Under the pieces are notes generated by a model. The model saw only the letters and a list, made by a program, of their open reading frames with translations. It was not told the origin of the DNA and did not search any database. The translations under genes were made by a program, and so were the position numbers. From Ceratothoa steindachneri (Eukaryota; Arthropoda; Malacostraca; Isopoda; Cymothoidae), in assembly GCA_963969495.1 (NCBI GenBank), contig OZ018335.1, positions 83,124,354 to 83,188,353 on the forward strand: a stretch of 64,000 nucleotides of DNA, in the 5' to 3' direction. Numbering within the stretch: position 1 is the first letter of the stretch; the number at the start of each line of letters is the position of its first letter. Below, piece by piece: positions 10,202 through 22,232 of the stretch.

Positions 10202-11990
10202 TTGTTTTATTAATTTTTAATAAACCAAATAAACTTTGACTTGAGGCGTAGGCGTTCTCTAAGAGTGCTAAACTTTATTTTATTCTAGTGAATGAATAAA
10301 AGGGATTTCTTTCTTGACTTTATTAATTATTTCCACTTTAACTCGTTCGGGGATAATTAGAACAGTGCTTTTACTAAAAAAAAATACTTTAATAAACATA
10401 AATCCTTTCACTAAATAACATAAAAAAATACAGATCTAATACACTTAAAAAAAAGAAAATAAGATTGCTGGGCGAGCTTTTGGAGTTTGATTTGAGATAG
10501 AATTTTACGGGGGGAACAATTTTAAGTTACTATCTTTGTCCTTGGCCAGACAACCAATAAACTAATTATTATGAACGGGTACATAAATAACAGGATTATT
10601 CTTTACTCACATAAGGTAATGGAGATTAAATACCCGCGACCAGTTAGACTATCTTCAGAGATTTTGTTCCGGAGAGGCCTAGCTCGAGTAGTTGGTTGTT
10701 TGATCATTAGATGGCGTTCATCGACCTGCCTATCGATTTAACGGGTGACATCACGAGGGATCTGGTTTGGGTGGATACTCAAGCGAAAGCTTAGTCCTCC
10801 TAATTTTAGGCGGTAGGAACGGGGAACGACCTTGGGAAAAGAAAACTTTTCCCTTCAGTACGTAAGCAGATGCCATTTTACACCAGAGGAGAGTAATATC
10901 CACACTGCCAGGATTGCCTCTCACAACCTTTAGTCAGGAGTTTAATAACTCTTTTTCCAACATAGTTTAATCTATCCTATCATCAGCATAAATTAAAGAA
11001 GAGAACGAAGTAAAAATCCAAGAAAAAATATGATAAAAATATTTAGACTATAACAAATTAATCATTGGACGTAATCAAAACTAATGCTATGGGCACATTA
11101 ATATATTTCTATATCATTTATAAAAAGAAGTGTTGAAGTATCATCTTTAGCTTCCTTTTATACCAATTTTGTCTCTAGTTCAAGCTTAAATTCCACTGCC
11201 AAAATTTGTTCTCGTTTAAATAATTGTGGTAGACATAATTTTCCAATTTTTCCTAACTTTTTATCGTTCCTCGACCTCTTTAAAATGATTAAGACTTTCG
11301 AGAAGGGTTTCTAAAGTGGCTGTCTTCCATCATTAGTCCAGGAATAATGAGAACAAAGGATAAAGAGTTTGCAGTTAATGGAGACTCTAAATACAACAAT
11401 TACAAGGTTTAAAGGAAGCTCTCCAACAGAGGCGTCCTTCAGGAGTCAAATGAAAGGCGATCCTCTTCCTAGAATAAAATTCGCCTACACACGTTCCTTG
11501 TTTGAGCAAAGATTATTTATGCGTTAGGTAGAAAAATTCTTTTTCATCCTCCATATTTACTGCCCTTTACAGCGTCTGATTCCCATTTAGTTAAGACATT
11601 AAAGTATCGGCTAAATTAAAAAGTTTACTCTGATATGAAGGAGGCGGAAAAAATATCCAATCATACTCTTCTTCCGAACTGAATGGATTCTTCAAGAACA
11701 TTAGCCAATGCTTAGTTAAACAAAGAGCTAGATTTCCAAAGGCTGATAGAAACAACTCTTCAGAACAAAACATATAAGAAACTCGTAAAAATGATGCATG
11801 CATCTGATTACCCACCTCATCAAACTGTCGCTTCCTCACTGAGAAAGGGCATAATTACATTCATACATCTCGATCGAGCAATTCTCATTCCAATATTAAT
11901 TATGGCTTTCACATCTATAGATCAGCAAACAACTTTACTTTAAAGACAATTCAGTAAGACAATTTTCAATTGGAATATTCAAATTAAGAG
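10199..11990. other. Middle of duplicated segment, no gene identified
   Basis: Present in both copies. 10640-10970 is less AT-rich than its surroundings but has no frame I recognise. The 82-codon minus-strand frame at 11591-11839 is kept in copy 2, but the identity is explained by DNA-level duplication and the protein is unfamiliar. Weak LINE-like pieces may exist on the + strand near 11100-11600. Confidence 0.45.
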
Positions 11991-11999
11991 CAGTAATCT

Positions 12000-12680
12000 C
12001 GCTTTGTGTCCAACCAGGATACGCGCCTCTATCATTGCGCAGAAAATATGTCTATTTAAAGTTTTACATCACATCCGATGTCTACGAAATGTCAAAAACT
12101 CGCTCGAATGCTGAAATGTATAGCAGCACTTACCAACCTACGATATCAGTCATACTATCCTTTTACCCAACGATTAAAATCAAGAATATACTAAATCATG
12201 CGGTTACCAGAACGAGTTTAACCCCTAATTTCCTTCGGATACTGTATACCCAATTTTATGTAATCGATGTTTCACCACTCACTGACAGATCAATAATTAC
12301 CCAAAATTTACAGTCACATTTATTTCGAAACCACTAGCTTACCCATAAAACCGATCAAAATATCTTTATTGATGTTTTAAAGAACATCGATGGCAAATAA
12401 ACCTGCCTTTCTCCCATTTTAAACATGTTCATTGAAATTACAATCCTCTGCATTCTTGTTCACAGGCAATGTGAGTATTAAAGGCAATTAGGATGTCAAC
12501 TCAGCTTCCAAAGCCTTAACAAAATCCCCTTGCGGGCAAACCCAGAGGATAAATGAAAAACTGCGTTAATACAAGTCGCTACCACTATCTTCGCCAAATA
12601 AAAACCGTATTGTATGTTGTAATACTGCCCTCAAGAAAACAACGTAAAAAAGTGGTGCCTCTTTGCTTGTGAATAGACCA
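12000..12680 (+). pseudogene. LINE post-RT and RNase H remnant (copy 1)
   Basis: At 12018-12080 the + strand reads PGYAPLSLRRKYVYLKF, resembling the GIPPLxxRRxxLxLKY block that joins RT to RNase H in Jockey/I-group LINEs. The open piece runs to 12337. A shifted frame at about 12460-12520 reads FLFTGNVSIKGN, then DVNSASKALTKSP, matching the RNase H signature WxPSHxGIxGNExADxxAKxA with its Asp. Frameshifts and stops break it. Confidence is moderate because only two blocks are recognisable. Confidence 0.5.
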
Positions 12681-13337
12681 AACTAGAATTACGCATAAAT
12701 ATCGTTTCTCAAATTCACCTTTATCTCAATACACAGCTGTGACGCACAGATCAACGCCTATCATATCCTCATAAACTAGAAAAAATACCATAAAGACGAG
12801 TTTATCCTAGGTTTCGAATGTTCACTACACTATTTGAGAGAAAACAGCTTTTTCACTCCTAAATTAGCTATATTAAATTTAGCAAATGAAGCTATGAAAC
12901 GATATTAAACTCTTTTTAACAATAAATGGCCAATAAGATTGACTTCATTAGTAAAAAAAGTGTTAGATGGACTAAATAGAGAAAGGATCACAGAACACCT
13001 ATATTTGTTCGATTAAATCAAGGCTCCCTAGTAAATGTCCCATAAGAATCGTCCATGATTACCTCAATTTGAGAAATATCCACGAATAAACTTTAGAGAA
13101 CGAGCGTTGAGGGAAGTGGGCGTCCTTAATTAGCCCTTCTAAAAGGCATTGGAACATTTGCCCCACTGGAGGATTTTTGGACTAAATGGCGAATGCTTTG
13201 TATTAGAGAAGTAGTTGAGGACTGGTTTATTTTCCTATATTCCCGGGAGTCGGGGACATGCCGATTCTTTAAAGTTCCGCGTTATCCCGCCTGTTATTTG
13301 TCATCTATCTCAACGATAGAGATGATTAAGAGGTTAT

Positions 13338-13565
13338 TTCCTATGTGTCCGAGATGACCTTTTGCGAACTTTACCATCACGGATTTTGAAAGAATTGGTC
13401 TCATTGTACCTACCAATGGTTGTTTGGACACTGTTTCATGAGCAGTTCAATTTTCTTGCAATTTTGACTTGGGATAATTCCTTTCTGGACAACGCAAGTA
13501 TTTGAACTCTTTGAGTTTCATCAATCTGTCTCTTCGAAGATATTTTTAATAAAGAATTACCACTC
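13338..13565 (-). pseudogene. Tc1/mariner N-terminal (DNA-binding) fragment
   Basis: Read on the minus strand, the sequence gives KRQIDETQRVQILALSRKE, then LSQVKIARKLNCS, a TAG stop, and NSVQTTIGRYNETNSFK. This is the helix-turn-helix plus linker of a Tc1-type transposase (ExRxxIxxLxxxGxSxxxIAxxLxxSxxTVxxxIxRYxETGS), followed by a GR-like basic stretch (RKRSSRTHRK). It begins exactly where duplicated segment copy 1 ends and is absent after copy 2. The catalytic DDE part is not present nearby. Confidence 0.6.
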
Positions 13566-13817
13566 GTAAGTTAACAATAAGATAATCGCTAAAAAATTGA
13601 AATAAACGTTAGTATCCCACATTTAATGAGAGTAGGTTGCCCCAAAGGCTTATTATGTACGATATGCAAAAACGCATTAAAGCGGGTTTAAAAGCAAAAG
13701 GAAGACACAGCAAATATTAATTATTGATAGAATATACGCCAAAATATTTGTTTCTATTATGTCAAATATTAAATAAATGAGTTTAAATCATATTAATTTT
13801 TGCCAAAGCCCTATATG

Positions 13818-13824
<7 letters not shown>

Positions 13825-13880
<56 letters not shown>
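13825..13880. repeat. (TA)n microsatellite
   Basis: About 28 TA units, flanked by imperfect ATATGTATATACATA-type sequence. Confidence 0.96.
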
Positions 13881-13882
<2 letters not shown>

Positions 13883-16581
13883 TATATATATTTATATAGA
13901 AAGCTCCCTAAAATGTTATTTAGAAACAATGAATAACAGTTTCTTTGTGGTGCGCAAATCACAGCTCAGGAGAAAATATTATTTTGATAGGTCCGATTGA
14001 TATCAATGTATCACACATTTAATAAATGGTTAAAAGGTCATGTACTTGGAATTATTTTGTTGGAAAAATTCAGGCTGAAGCTGAGTGCTTCAACAACAGC
14101 TGTGGTTTAAGTTCAACTAAAGGACTATTATGTCACTTAAGCACTGTATATAAAATCAGTACCTTTAATTAAAGAATGAGAATGAAGATGGAAAATGCCC
14201 CCCAAAATCTCTTACTTCAAAATTTATTGTAGAGAAATAGTAATAAACTTATATCCACAATGTCTTTGGCTTTAGTTCCATGACTAAAATAAGATGAATC
14301 AAGAAAGCTAAGCTAAAAACATATAAACATCTTTTGTTTTGTGAAAATCTGTGTGCAGATGGTAAGCAAAATCTATTAGTAAAAGAAGTCTAAATTGATA
14401 GTCAATTTCAAAAGCTTGATTAGGCAAGCAATCTAATCGCCTTTAAATGTTAATCAATCTAAATATATCTAAAATCTTAGATACCTAAATATTAATGCAC
14501 GTCACAAAGAAACTGTTTGTCTTTGCGTATGAATAATACTTCAGGAAACCTTAACAGTGTTAAATAGATTGAAATTGGGAAAAGGTGTCTAGCTTATTTT
14601 TGCTTTCACTTTGATGGACACATATTAAGGGAGTACAAGTTAGGCTGCATAAGTTATGATATAGTTTAGAATATAAAGTTTACTCGAGGATCAATAATAT
14701 CTAGCTCATGTAATTAATTCAGCCATTTACTCATTGTTTTGCACAACAAAGATCGCAAAGGGAACAGCATGAAAAGGAAATCATTGGATAATTATATTGA
14801 ATGAAGTAAAGGTCAAAACAATGATAGATCAAACGAAGAAGTAAAAGGCCCTTTTTAAATTTGTTGCACCTTGAAGATCAAGTACAAGTCATTATTCCAT
14901 TACCTCACGATACCTTTTCTGCTGTAACAAACAAAAGAACATTTTTTTAAACTTTTACAGTCTTCATTGAAAAATGAGAAAGTTCACACTTTTGTTAAAA
15001 ACTAAAATTTGAAGACAATGCAGTTAAAATTATCCTGGATTGCAAAACATTCTGTTAAACATAATAAAAAGATTTCTTAAACAGAAACATTGCTCCAAAA
15101 AGTATTAAGAAAAATTTAATCCCCCGAGATTATCCTCTTCAAATTAATTGGAAAATTTAGAAGACATCAGCAATGTACTCTGTCCATTTGAGATATCAAT
15201 TTATGACCTGTGTTTATGAGAAGTAATACTTTTGAGCCGGGAATTCTCCTTAAAGTTTGGAATTAAAAAGCATTCAGAGAAGATTACTACTTTAGCAATG
15301 TCACTAAACTTACTATTGAGTAATTATTCCTCAAAAAGACAAATAAAGATGATAGGTTTCCTTAAATATCTTCCTGAACCTAAATATTTTGAAAAGTCAA
15401 GATTATGAATTGTGTCCACTTCCTTCTAAAATTATACTCATTAAACTTGCAGAAGAGATTTTTCAGACTTTTCTGAAAATGAATAAGATGTAATTGGTCA
15501 TGAAATTCAGTCTTAATGAAGAGATAAGAGCAACTTTTTGCAAAAGAAAGTAAACAAAATTATATGTTGAAGAACAAGTTAAAAGGGTGACTTAATGCTT
15601 GCGGAATATTTAAAAGATATATAGCAATAAGGGATTATTCAATTAATTAATTACCATTGTACTTTTTTCGATGCCGACATAGAATTCAAGAGTTTTGAAG
15701 TGTCATTAAAAAAAAGTTAGGTAAATTGCAGTAAACCTTACTTTCCATTAGAAATTCCTTTGAAAATCATTTGTTTTCTGATGTTTCTTTTAAAAGGTAA
15801 AAGAGGGTGCTGCAGATTGTAAAACAAAATTATTTTATTAATTAAAAATATTTTGATGCAATTTACAGTTTTACATTGAATTGCCTCCAAAATATATTTT
15901 TGAAATTAGTATTTCTATGTAAATTCGTATGTATGTCAAATAATAATGTCATATACCTAGTCTGCCGAATCTTATTTTTGTTTTAGATTTGTTTCAGAAG
16001 CAAATCATTAAGTATTAATAAACTTTTGCGTTCCGGTAAGATTTACATGTTTGAAGTTTTAACATTAAATTAGCGCTTTAAAATTATATACAGAAACCAG
16101 GCTAAGGCTTCGCTACTAAGATTAAAATTTAAACTAAATTTCCCCTCTTTCAAAATATCACGTTACTAAAATATAGTTATAGAAGAAGATATATAAAAAT
16201 AAATTTTCTGAACTTCACCATTTATAATTCTTTTGATTTTAAAAGGTTCAAAAAATTTCGATACTTATATTTATTTCTGAACTACACTATGTTGTTTGTT
16301 GATATTATAAAAGAATTATTCAAAATAACTTGGCTAAAAATACATGTCATAATCAAACTAAGATGAAATTATTATTCAAATACACAAAAAAAACTCTTCT
16401 TAAGTTATAGAGTTAGAGGTTAATTCCGGTGTCAGTACCGGTATTGAGAACTCTAGATTTTTTCACCACCAGTATTGTCAAATTTATTAAATTTTATAGT
16501 GCTCCAATTCCTCTTTTTCGTTTTATTGACCTTTTTGTTTTTTTTCAATCTTTTCCAATTTTCATCCTCTTTACTGTGATG

Positions 16582-16584
<3 letters not shown>
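13881..16584. other. Long AT-rich stretch, nothing recognised
   Basis: About 2.7 kb with no open frame worth reporting and no element ends seen. Stops are dense in all frames. It may be very old repeat DNA. A long-range comparison against known repeats would be needed to say more. Confidence 0.5.

Positions 16585-16649
<65 letters not shown>
16585..16649. repeat. (TA)n microsatellite
   Basis: About 32 TA units. Confidence 0.96.
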
Positions 16650-16655
<6 letters not shown>

Positions 16656-16804
16656 GCATGATATATATCAGCGAGAAAATAAGAGTAAACCACAATATTT
16701 GAATCAAATTTATTTAGAAGAGCAGAACTAGGTTTGGCAAACTCTAAATTATGCCATTTTCGACTGAGTAATGAAAAAGCAAAACAACCAGCTCTGGTAT
16801 ATTT

Positions 16805-18785
16805 ATATATTTATTTTTATTTATTTATTTATTTCATATTAATCCAATGTACAGTATAAACATATTAGATTTTAAATCTTAATGACAAGTTACCATAAGT
16901 ACTTATACATACTCGTATATATGTATATACATACAAAGATTAGTTATGGGCCCAAAATAAGTCAGTGACTTTTAGGGCAGAAATTTAAAACTTAAGACTA
17001 AGCATAACATTATCAAGAACAAAATCTCTTCATGTTTACGAACAGAGAACGCGTTTGTTATAAAAATATAAACAAATTAGTATACATTTGAGAACCTAAC
17101 CATTGTAAAGATTGCAAATAACGAATAATTATATTATTTAAATTTAGAGATAAATTAAAAAAACTATTTTATTTTTTAGCGATTATTTCAAAAGATGTGT
17201 AGTTAACATAGTCGACAGTCTTATATAAATAATAACATATTTATAATGTATAAATCAAAGTAATAGTACACGGTATAATACATAGTGTACGGTAACAAAT
17301 AAATACACAATAACAAAAACTGAATAGAAATTTAGTAAGCTAAAATTATATTGTTTTTAAGAGCTTTTTTTAATTGAGCTAAAGTGGTTTAAGATTTGAT
17401 ATTGTCGTCCAAGTCATTCCATATTTTGATAGATTTGTACAGAAAGCTACATTGTGATCTTGATTTTAAATACAAGGGTGAAATAAATTTTGTTCTATTG
17501 CGGGTTTGGTGATTATGGGTATTATCAGCTGTTTGTAACATATTAAATATATAGTTATTATAGGAACACTCGATTGCTTTATAAAGGAATAAGGATGTTT
17601 AAAAAACAAAGAGATCATTTAATTTTACAATTCTGGATTTTTTAAAATATCGAGTTGATGGATGGCTCGAATTGCTTTTTTCTGTAATATGACTAATTTA
17701 TTGAGATAATTTTGATATTTTCCATACCAACTCTCTATGCCATATGTCAAGTAAGGTTGCACCATTGTCATATATAAAGAGTGGAAAATAGATTTAGGAA
17801 GAAACTTATTGAATTTATATAATATTCCAATCGATTTTGATAGTTTTGTTGAGATATGCGTAATATGTTGTTTAAAACTCCATTTTAATATGGAGCAATT
17901 CAATAGATTTTTTGTAAGAGAAAAGAATATATTTGGTTTTATCTACATTTATTGATAGTTTATTAACATTAAGCCACCGGAAGACATTTTCGAGTTTTTT
18001 ATTTATTGTAGATGCTCGGTTTGTCATATGGCAAGGGAGTTGATAAGGCACTATCATCCGCGAATAATTTAAATTTAAACATAGAAGATGATTTAACAAT
18101 ATCATTAATATAGATTAAAAATAACAGTGGCCCTAGCACGGAGCCTTGTAGGACCCCAGTTGTAATATTAAGGTGGGATGAGTCTTGACCATTGACAGAG
18201 ACAAATTGCTTTCTTTCAGTTAAATATAATTTGAACCAATTTTGGCAATTGCCTCTAATTCCGTACATAGCTAATTTTGACAGTAGAATATTATGGTTGA
18301 CACAATCGAAAGCTTTTTTAAAATCGAGAAAAATTGAGAATACAATGTGGCCTTTTCAAGGTTATCATATAAATATTGAAGGTGGTTAATTATCGCGTGA
18401 ATCGTTGATTTCAGAAATTTATAAAGTTTATGGAATGCTATTTTTTCAAATATTTTACCGAACATTGTAAGACATGAAATAGGGCGGTAATTGCTGACGT
18501 TTGTGAGGTCTCCGGCCTTTAGTAACGGTGTTACCCGAGCAACTTTTTATATACTTAGGAATATACCCTGCGTAAATTATTCATTAATTATTGATGCTAA
18601 AATTGGAGCAACTATATCAGAGATGTATTTTAAAATTTTAGTGGAGATTGAATTAATACCTGATTTTTTATCTTTTAGTGAACTAATGATATTTTTTATA
18701 TCGGCTAACAAAAGACTATGCAAAATGAAAACGGACGAAACAAACTGGACATACATAAATATTTCGATCGATTCTGGGGAAAGTT
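16805..18785 (-). mobile_element. CR1/Jockey-group LINE, 5' truncated, minus strand
   Basis: A minus-strand LINE. The coding remains run from about 18785 down to 17380, and a likely 3' UTR continues to a (TTTA)n stretch at 16805-16840, which on the minus strand is an (AAAT)-type tail typical of such LINEs. The 5' side stops abruptly near 18785, where a Penelope-like fragment of the same orientation begins, so the endonuclease half is missing. RT motifs are unusually readable for this window, so it is younger than the LINE at 1-2302. Confidence 0.8.
17380..18785 (-). pseudogene. LINE reverse transcriptase relic
   Basis: Reading from 18785 downward: SLKDKKSGINSISTKILKY (RT block 0/1), then TPLLKAGDLTNVSNYRPISC (IPIFKKGDxxNxxNYRPISL), then MFGKIFEKIAFHKLYKFL. 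Piece 18268-17999 has GIRGNCQNWFKLYLTERKQF, GVLQGSVLGPLLFLIYINDI (motif B) and FKLFADDSAL (motif C, FADD). Piece 17903-17625 has the thumb block MVQPYLTYGIESW and LVILQKKAIRAI. About 17450 gives a weak SxYGxxxWNxLP-like end. Frameshifts fall between these pieces and near motif A. The FADD motif and the IYINDI style suit CR1/Daphne/Jockey-group elements. Confidence 0.87.
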
Positions 18786-18794
18786 ACTAATCTC

Positions 18795-19515
18795 CGTAAA
18801 CCATTACTTCCTTAGGTTTATAAATACGATTCGCGACCTTATTCGAGATATATTTGTTGAATTTGTAATTCTCTTCGGATGAGTTGAAATTATCGACTTT
18901 GTTAATGCTGATGGATTCTGCAATTCTTATCGCAATTTAATTGTTTGATTTATAAATAACTTTTGCTTGGTCAAAATCGAATCTATGGTCCTAATTTTGC
19001 ATGTGCGTAAATAGACTTGAAGAAATTGCAACTTTTCTTATATCTGCTTGATGTTCTTTTATCATCTTATTAAAGTGGCCCGACTCTCCGATCTACATAT
19101 GACAAATTGCAATTATGGTATGGTATAAGATAAACACAAGCGTCTTCATTGATAGGACGTAGTTTAGTCAAGGATTTTTGTATGGTATTTAAATATTAAA
19201 ATTTACTATTTATTTCATTTCCGTTCGCTAAGGCTGGAGCATATGAGTAACTAATGTATTTTTAAATTCCTTCTTTCTCAGTGTAAGGAAGAAAGAGAAG
19301 TTTTATCGTGCTTTTGAATGGCATCTGTTTATGAAGTAAATTGGGTATTTTTGTTTAATGAAATTACAGATAAGGTGGTTTTCTTCACCCTGAAGGAAGA
19401 TTGGGTCGCAGGATTTGTATGCTTGGAGAAAAAGGGAAGAAAAAACAGATATCTTAACAAATTTGTAATGTAATAAGAAGAAATGTATGTAAGCATATAA
19501 ATTTTTATGATACAT
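18795..19515 (-). pseudogene. Penelope-like element RT end plus GIY-YIG endonuclease
   Basis: Minus strand. The 70-codon piece 19515-19303 reads KISVFSSLFLQAYKSCDPIF, then LQGEENHLICNFIKQKYP, the Penelope RT C-terminus (RAYxxCxxxxLxxExxxIxxxxxxNGYP). About 19250-19130 gives YISYSYAPALANGNEI and then TKLRPINEDACVYLIPYH with NCNLSYVD, the linker and first GIY-YIG block (VYxIPCxxCxxxYIGxT). 19020-18800 gives HAKLG..IRF, AKVIYK-like and RIAESISINKVDNFNSSEEN, the nuclease end. Order RT-EN is normal here, unlike the inverted fragments in the duplicated segment. Several frameshifts inactivate it. Confidence 0.7.
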
Positions 19516-19914
19516 GCATAAAATACAGGTAAATCTAAAAATAATTATTAAATTCCGTATTATACCTTAGCTGACGTCCTAAACTAAATTCATAACTTTC
19601 TTAATGCTCCCCCCCACTTCCGTCTAATAGACTGTTATTTATTATTAATGGTGTGTAAGTTAACAATTATAAATGTATAATGCCTTTTTCTCAGACACCT
19701 CATATGGGCGAATTCAGGTTAGCCCACACATATATATTTATTCTGGATCCTAGTGATTGGGATATCTACTGATAATATGCTAATTCTCTATTTTCTAATA
19801 AAATACATTATTATAATGAAAACCATAACTTATTATAATTTTCATTCGAGAGCAACTCTATATCTCACTATGTCAGCCGATCGGTCCGTCGGTGCCCGGT
19901 TTTCTTTTTTTGTT
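19516..19914. other. AT-rich spacer, nothing recognised
   Basis: No coding frame of interest. A short homopolymeric C run lies near 19608. Confidence 0.4.
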
Positions 19915-20315
19915 CAGGCGATTCTAACAAAATTTAAAACCCTCATGTTGTTTTACACTCTCCTTCGAACGATATATGTAATTGCCAAGGTCCTCCAAAG
20001 GTTATCCAGGGTATTATTTTGATTTGAAATAACATCATATCTATTCTGCGGATTCTAACGAAATTTGTAACCCTTATGATTTTACATTCTCTTTTGAATG
20101 ATATAATTGTCAAAGTCCTCCCAAGGTTAGCCAGGGAATTATGTGGCAATAACATCACGAACCCTTATGTTGTTTTAAATTCTCTTTCGGAAGGTAAAAT
20201 TGCAAAGGTCCTCCAAAGGTTACTCCGAGAACTATTGAAATTTTTGGAAGTCTTAAGGTCATTAATCAGAATAAGTGAGAGCACGCCACCTTGGTCAGCA
20301 GACCTTGTTTAGGGT
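19915..20315 (+). repeat. Dispersed repeat with internal tandem units (copy 1)
   Basis: A unit of roughly 105-130 bp is repeated about three times. Each carries AACCCTTATGTTGTTTTA-like sequence, then a CTCTTTTGAATGATATAAT-like block, then AAGGTCCTCCAAAGGTTA-like and a GGGAATTAT-like block (starts near 19921, 20051 and 20156). The tail (AAGGTCATTAATCAGAATAA, GTGAGA.CACGC) recurs at 53490-53530 after a single unit. No coding capacity is evident. This looks like an unnamed non-autonomous repeat family with internal unit expansion. Confidence 0.75.
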
Positions 20316-20333
20316 AATTTAAATGCTAATATA

Positions 20334-21743
20334 CATCACGGCAAAATGAATTGAGACCTACCACATTTTTAAGGAAAAATATAACTTGAGCCTGAAAATT
20401 AAAGTATTGTACTAATAAATACATAGTAACCAAATACTTTAGTACTTAGTCATGTTGCTCTTATTTTTGATAACCATATTGACAGGTTTTGGCATGTTAT
20501 CTCTTAAGTTCCCGAAGTAATCCAAAGACATCTCTGTGCAATACACCTTCATCAGCTGTGCTCATGGGGTATATACGTTTCGAGTCTTTTTCACGCACAT
20601 GGTTTTCTTCATTTTCTGCCAATAATTCTCTATGGGGTCAAGGTCGAGACTATTCCAAGGCCACTCTAACACCTCAATCTGTCTCTCTTGGAGTGACTTT
20701 GTAAACTTATTGGCCGTATGGCAGGAAGCACTGTCATGCATAAAGATTTTACACTCGTTGATGGTGAACATTTCCAAAATATAGTCACTCAGAACGTCAA
20801 TATACCAATCAGCATTCATCTTTTGGTTCTTTGGAAGGAAGTAAAGGCCTGCCCTTCTCTTCTCACCAGAAAAAGAACCCCAAACCATCACTGAATTGGG
20901 GTGTTTAACTGTCGGAACAGTGTATCTTGGGTTGTACCGATCGGAAGACGACAGGCGTCGAACCGTGATAGGCCCCGTCCGAAACCCCTGAAAATTGCTT
21001 TCGTCGGAAAACGTCACCTTTCTTCACTGTGCTGATGTTCAATGTGCATATTTCTTTGCGAATTCAGGACGTTGCTTTTTCATGCGGTCACTTTTAAGTG
21101 GTTTCGCGGTTGCTTTACAGCATGGAAGCCCCAAGTCCTTCTGCAGCCGATGCCGAATGGTTCGAATAGCGACGTTTTGTAGCAGTCGCGGATGCAATTC
21201 CTTCAATTCTCCAATTTTATTTTCTCTTCATGATGACATATGTAGCAGCAGGAGTCTTTCTTCGCCTTCCACCGCCGAATATGTGCTCCGGAATGGCGTT
21301 GGGTGGAAGTCCCCGGGCTGCTGCCAGCAGTCTCAATATGGTTGCTTTTGCTCTTCCTGTACGTTCAAATATCCTCTTAATCGTGGCGTTTTCTTGTCTC
21401 CAAGCAAAAATAGGGGCTTTCTCCTCAGCAGTAAAGTACTTTCCAGGTATTTTAAAACAACCGTAGGGAAATACTGTGCAAGAACCACTAACAACAAAAA
21501 GCTTCAGATTAATGGTGCGATATGGAGGAGACACAACATTCCCCACTCACGTCTAGCATAGCACTGAGTGTCATTGGCAGCACAACACATGCAGCACAGC
21601 ACATGCAGCACAGACCATTGCCGAAGATGCCAGATACTTTTAGAAAAAAAATGTATACGCACTCTGACTGCATCATGCTAAACACTATGCATATTAATAC
21701 GTTCAATAAACGTGGTAGGTCTCAATTCAATTTTCCGCGGCTG
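20334..21743 (-). mobile_element. Complete-length Tc1/mariner element with inverted repeats and TA flanks
   Basis: The left end begins CATCACGGCAAAATGAATTG and the right end, read in reverse, begins CAGCCGCGGAAAATTGAATT. Both continue into GAGACCTACCAC, giving inverted repeats of roughly 30 bp. TA dinucleotides at 20332-20333 and 21744-21745 flank the element, the duplication typical of this superfamily. Total length is about 1.41 kb, with a single transposase gene on the minus strand filling most of it. A short 14 bp GCAGCACAxCACAT direct repeat lies at about 21583-21622, upstream of the gene. Confidence 0.88.
20439..21546 (-). pseudogene. DD34E Tc1/mariner transposase, recently inactivated
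   Basis: The N-terminal piece (21546-21217) has FTAEEKAPIFAWRQENATIK and RTGRAKATILRLLAAARGLP, the paired-type DNA-binding domain. One frameshift near 21216 leads to ELHPRLLQNVAIRTIRHRLQ. The catalytic part (21017-20562) has FSDESN with the first Asp, VKHPNSVMVWGSFSG, FMHDSASCHTA with the second Asp, and LDLDPIENYW with the Glu. Thirty-four residues separate the second Asp and the Glu, hence DD34E. In-frame TGA codons lie at 21039-21041, 21024-21026 and 20562-20564. The first two sit where relatives have Trp (AHWT..QW..V.FSDES). The frame resumes and ends TKY-stop at 20439-20441. The exact start Met is uncertain. Confidence 0.9.
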
Positions 21744-21745
21744 TA

Positions 21746-22230
21746 CGTATAAAAAATCCTCTAACATATAAATATTCATAAACGTTTTAAAATACAAAAC
21801 ATCATAGCGTTTATAATGATTTACGAGTAAGTACATATACATAAGCAAATATATACTTTTAAATACATATAAATATAAAAAATTATTTTCTTGTTTCTAG
21901 TATAGAATGTCCTCATCAGATATTTTTTAACTATGCTATTTATCTACTACCAATAGAGAGATATTTATTATAGTTAGTTCATTTAATTATAATCTACATA
22001 TATTTACGATGGCAATATTTTTACAATAGTACTTTTATTAGAGGTAATCGCAGAGTTGTTAAGGTCGTTTCTTAAAATAGTATTTTAGGTCATTAATTTT
22101 ATAATGATTTTTGCCAAAAATGCGCATAGATTGTTTGTGCTAATATCTGAATATCAAAATTGAATCTTTATGGAGGCTTCATTATTCGCTGTAAAATAGG
22201 GAGGTTTCACTTTCACTTCGATGTACAGGA

Positions 22231-22232
<2 letters not shown>
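21746..22232. other. AT-rich stretch, nothing recognised
   Basis: No gene or element recognised. The interval ends at the (TA)n array that opens duplicated segment copy 2. Confidence 0.45.

Larger units (their letters stand above)
8893..13336 (+). repeat. 4.4 kb duplicated segment, copy 1
   Basis: This segment recurs in direct orientation at 22322-26632, offset about 13.4 kb. Both copies begin inside a (TA)n array, continue with the same 110 bp spacer and second (TA)n array, and end at the same place (ATAGAGATGATTAAGAG), after which the flanks differ. By eye identity is high (a few differences per hundred bases). Indels include a longer third (TA)n array here (10135-10198) and about 73 bp near 12047-12125 that are absent from copy 2. 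Contents in order are a Penelope endonuclease fragment (-), a Penelope RT fragment (+), about 1 kb unidentified, and a LINE C-terminal/RNase H remnant (+). Orientation is given relative to the window. Confidence 0.92.

Noticed and set aside
11591..11839. 82-codon minus-strand frame conserved in the second segment copy (24962-25210)
   Set aside because: Its conservation equals that of the surrounding non-coding DNA in the duplication. There is no recognisable motif and no excess of silent changes visible.
13881..16584. Search for a host gene in the long AT-rich gap
   Set aside because: No frame over about 40 codons with recognisable content. Weak protein-like stretches (about 14850-15010) have no consistent phase.
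20995..21561. 188-codon plus-strand frame
   Set aside because: It is antisense to the Tc1 transposase, whose motifs on the minus strand are unambiguous.
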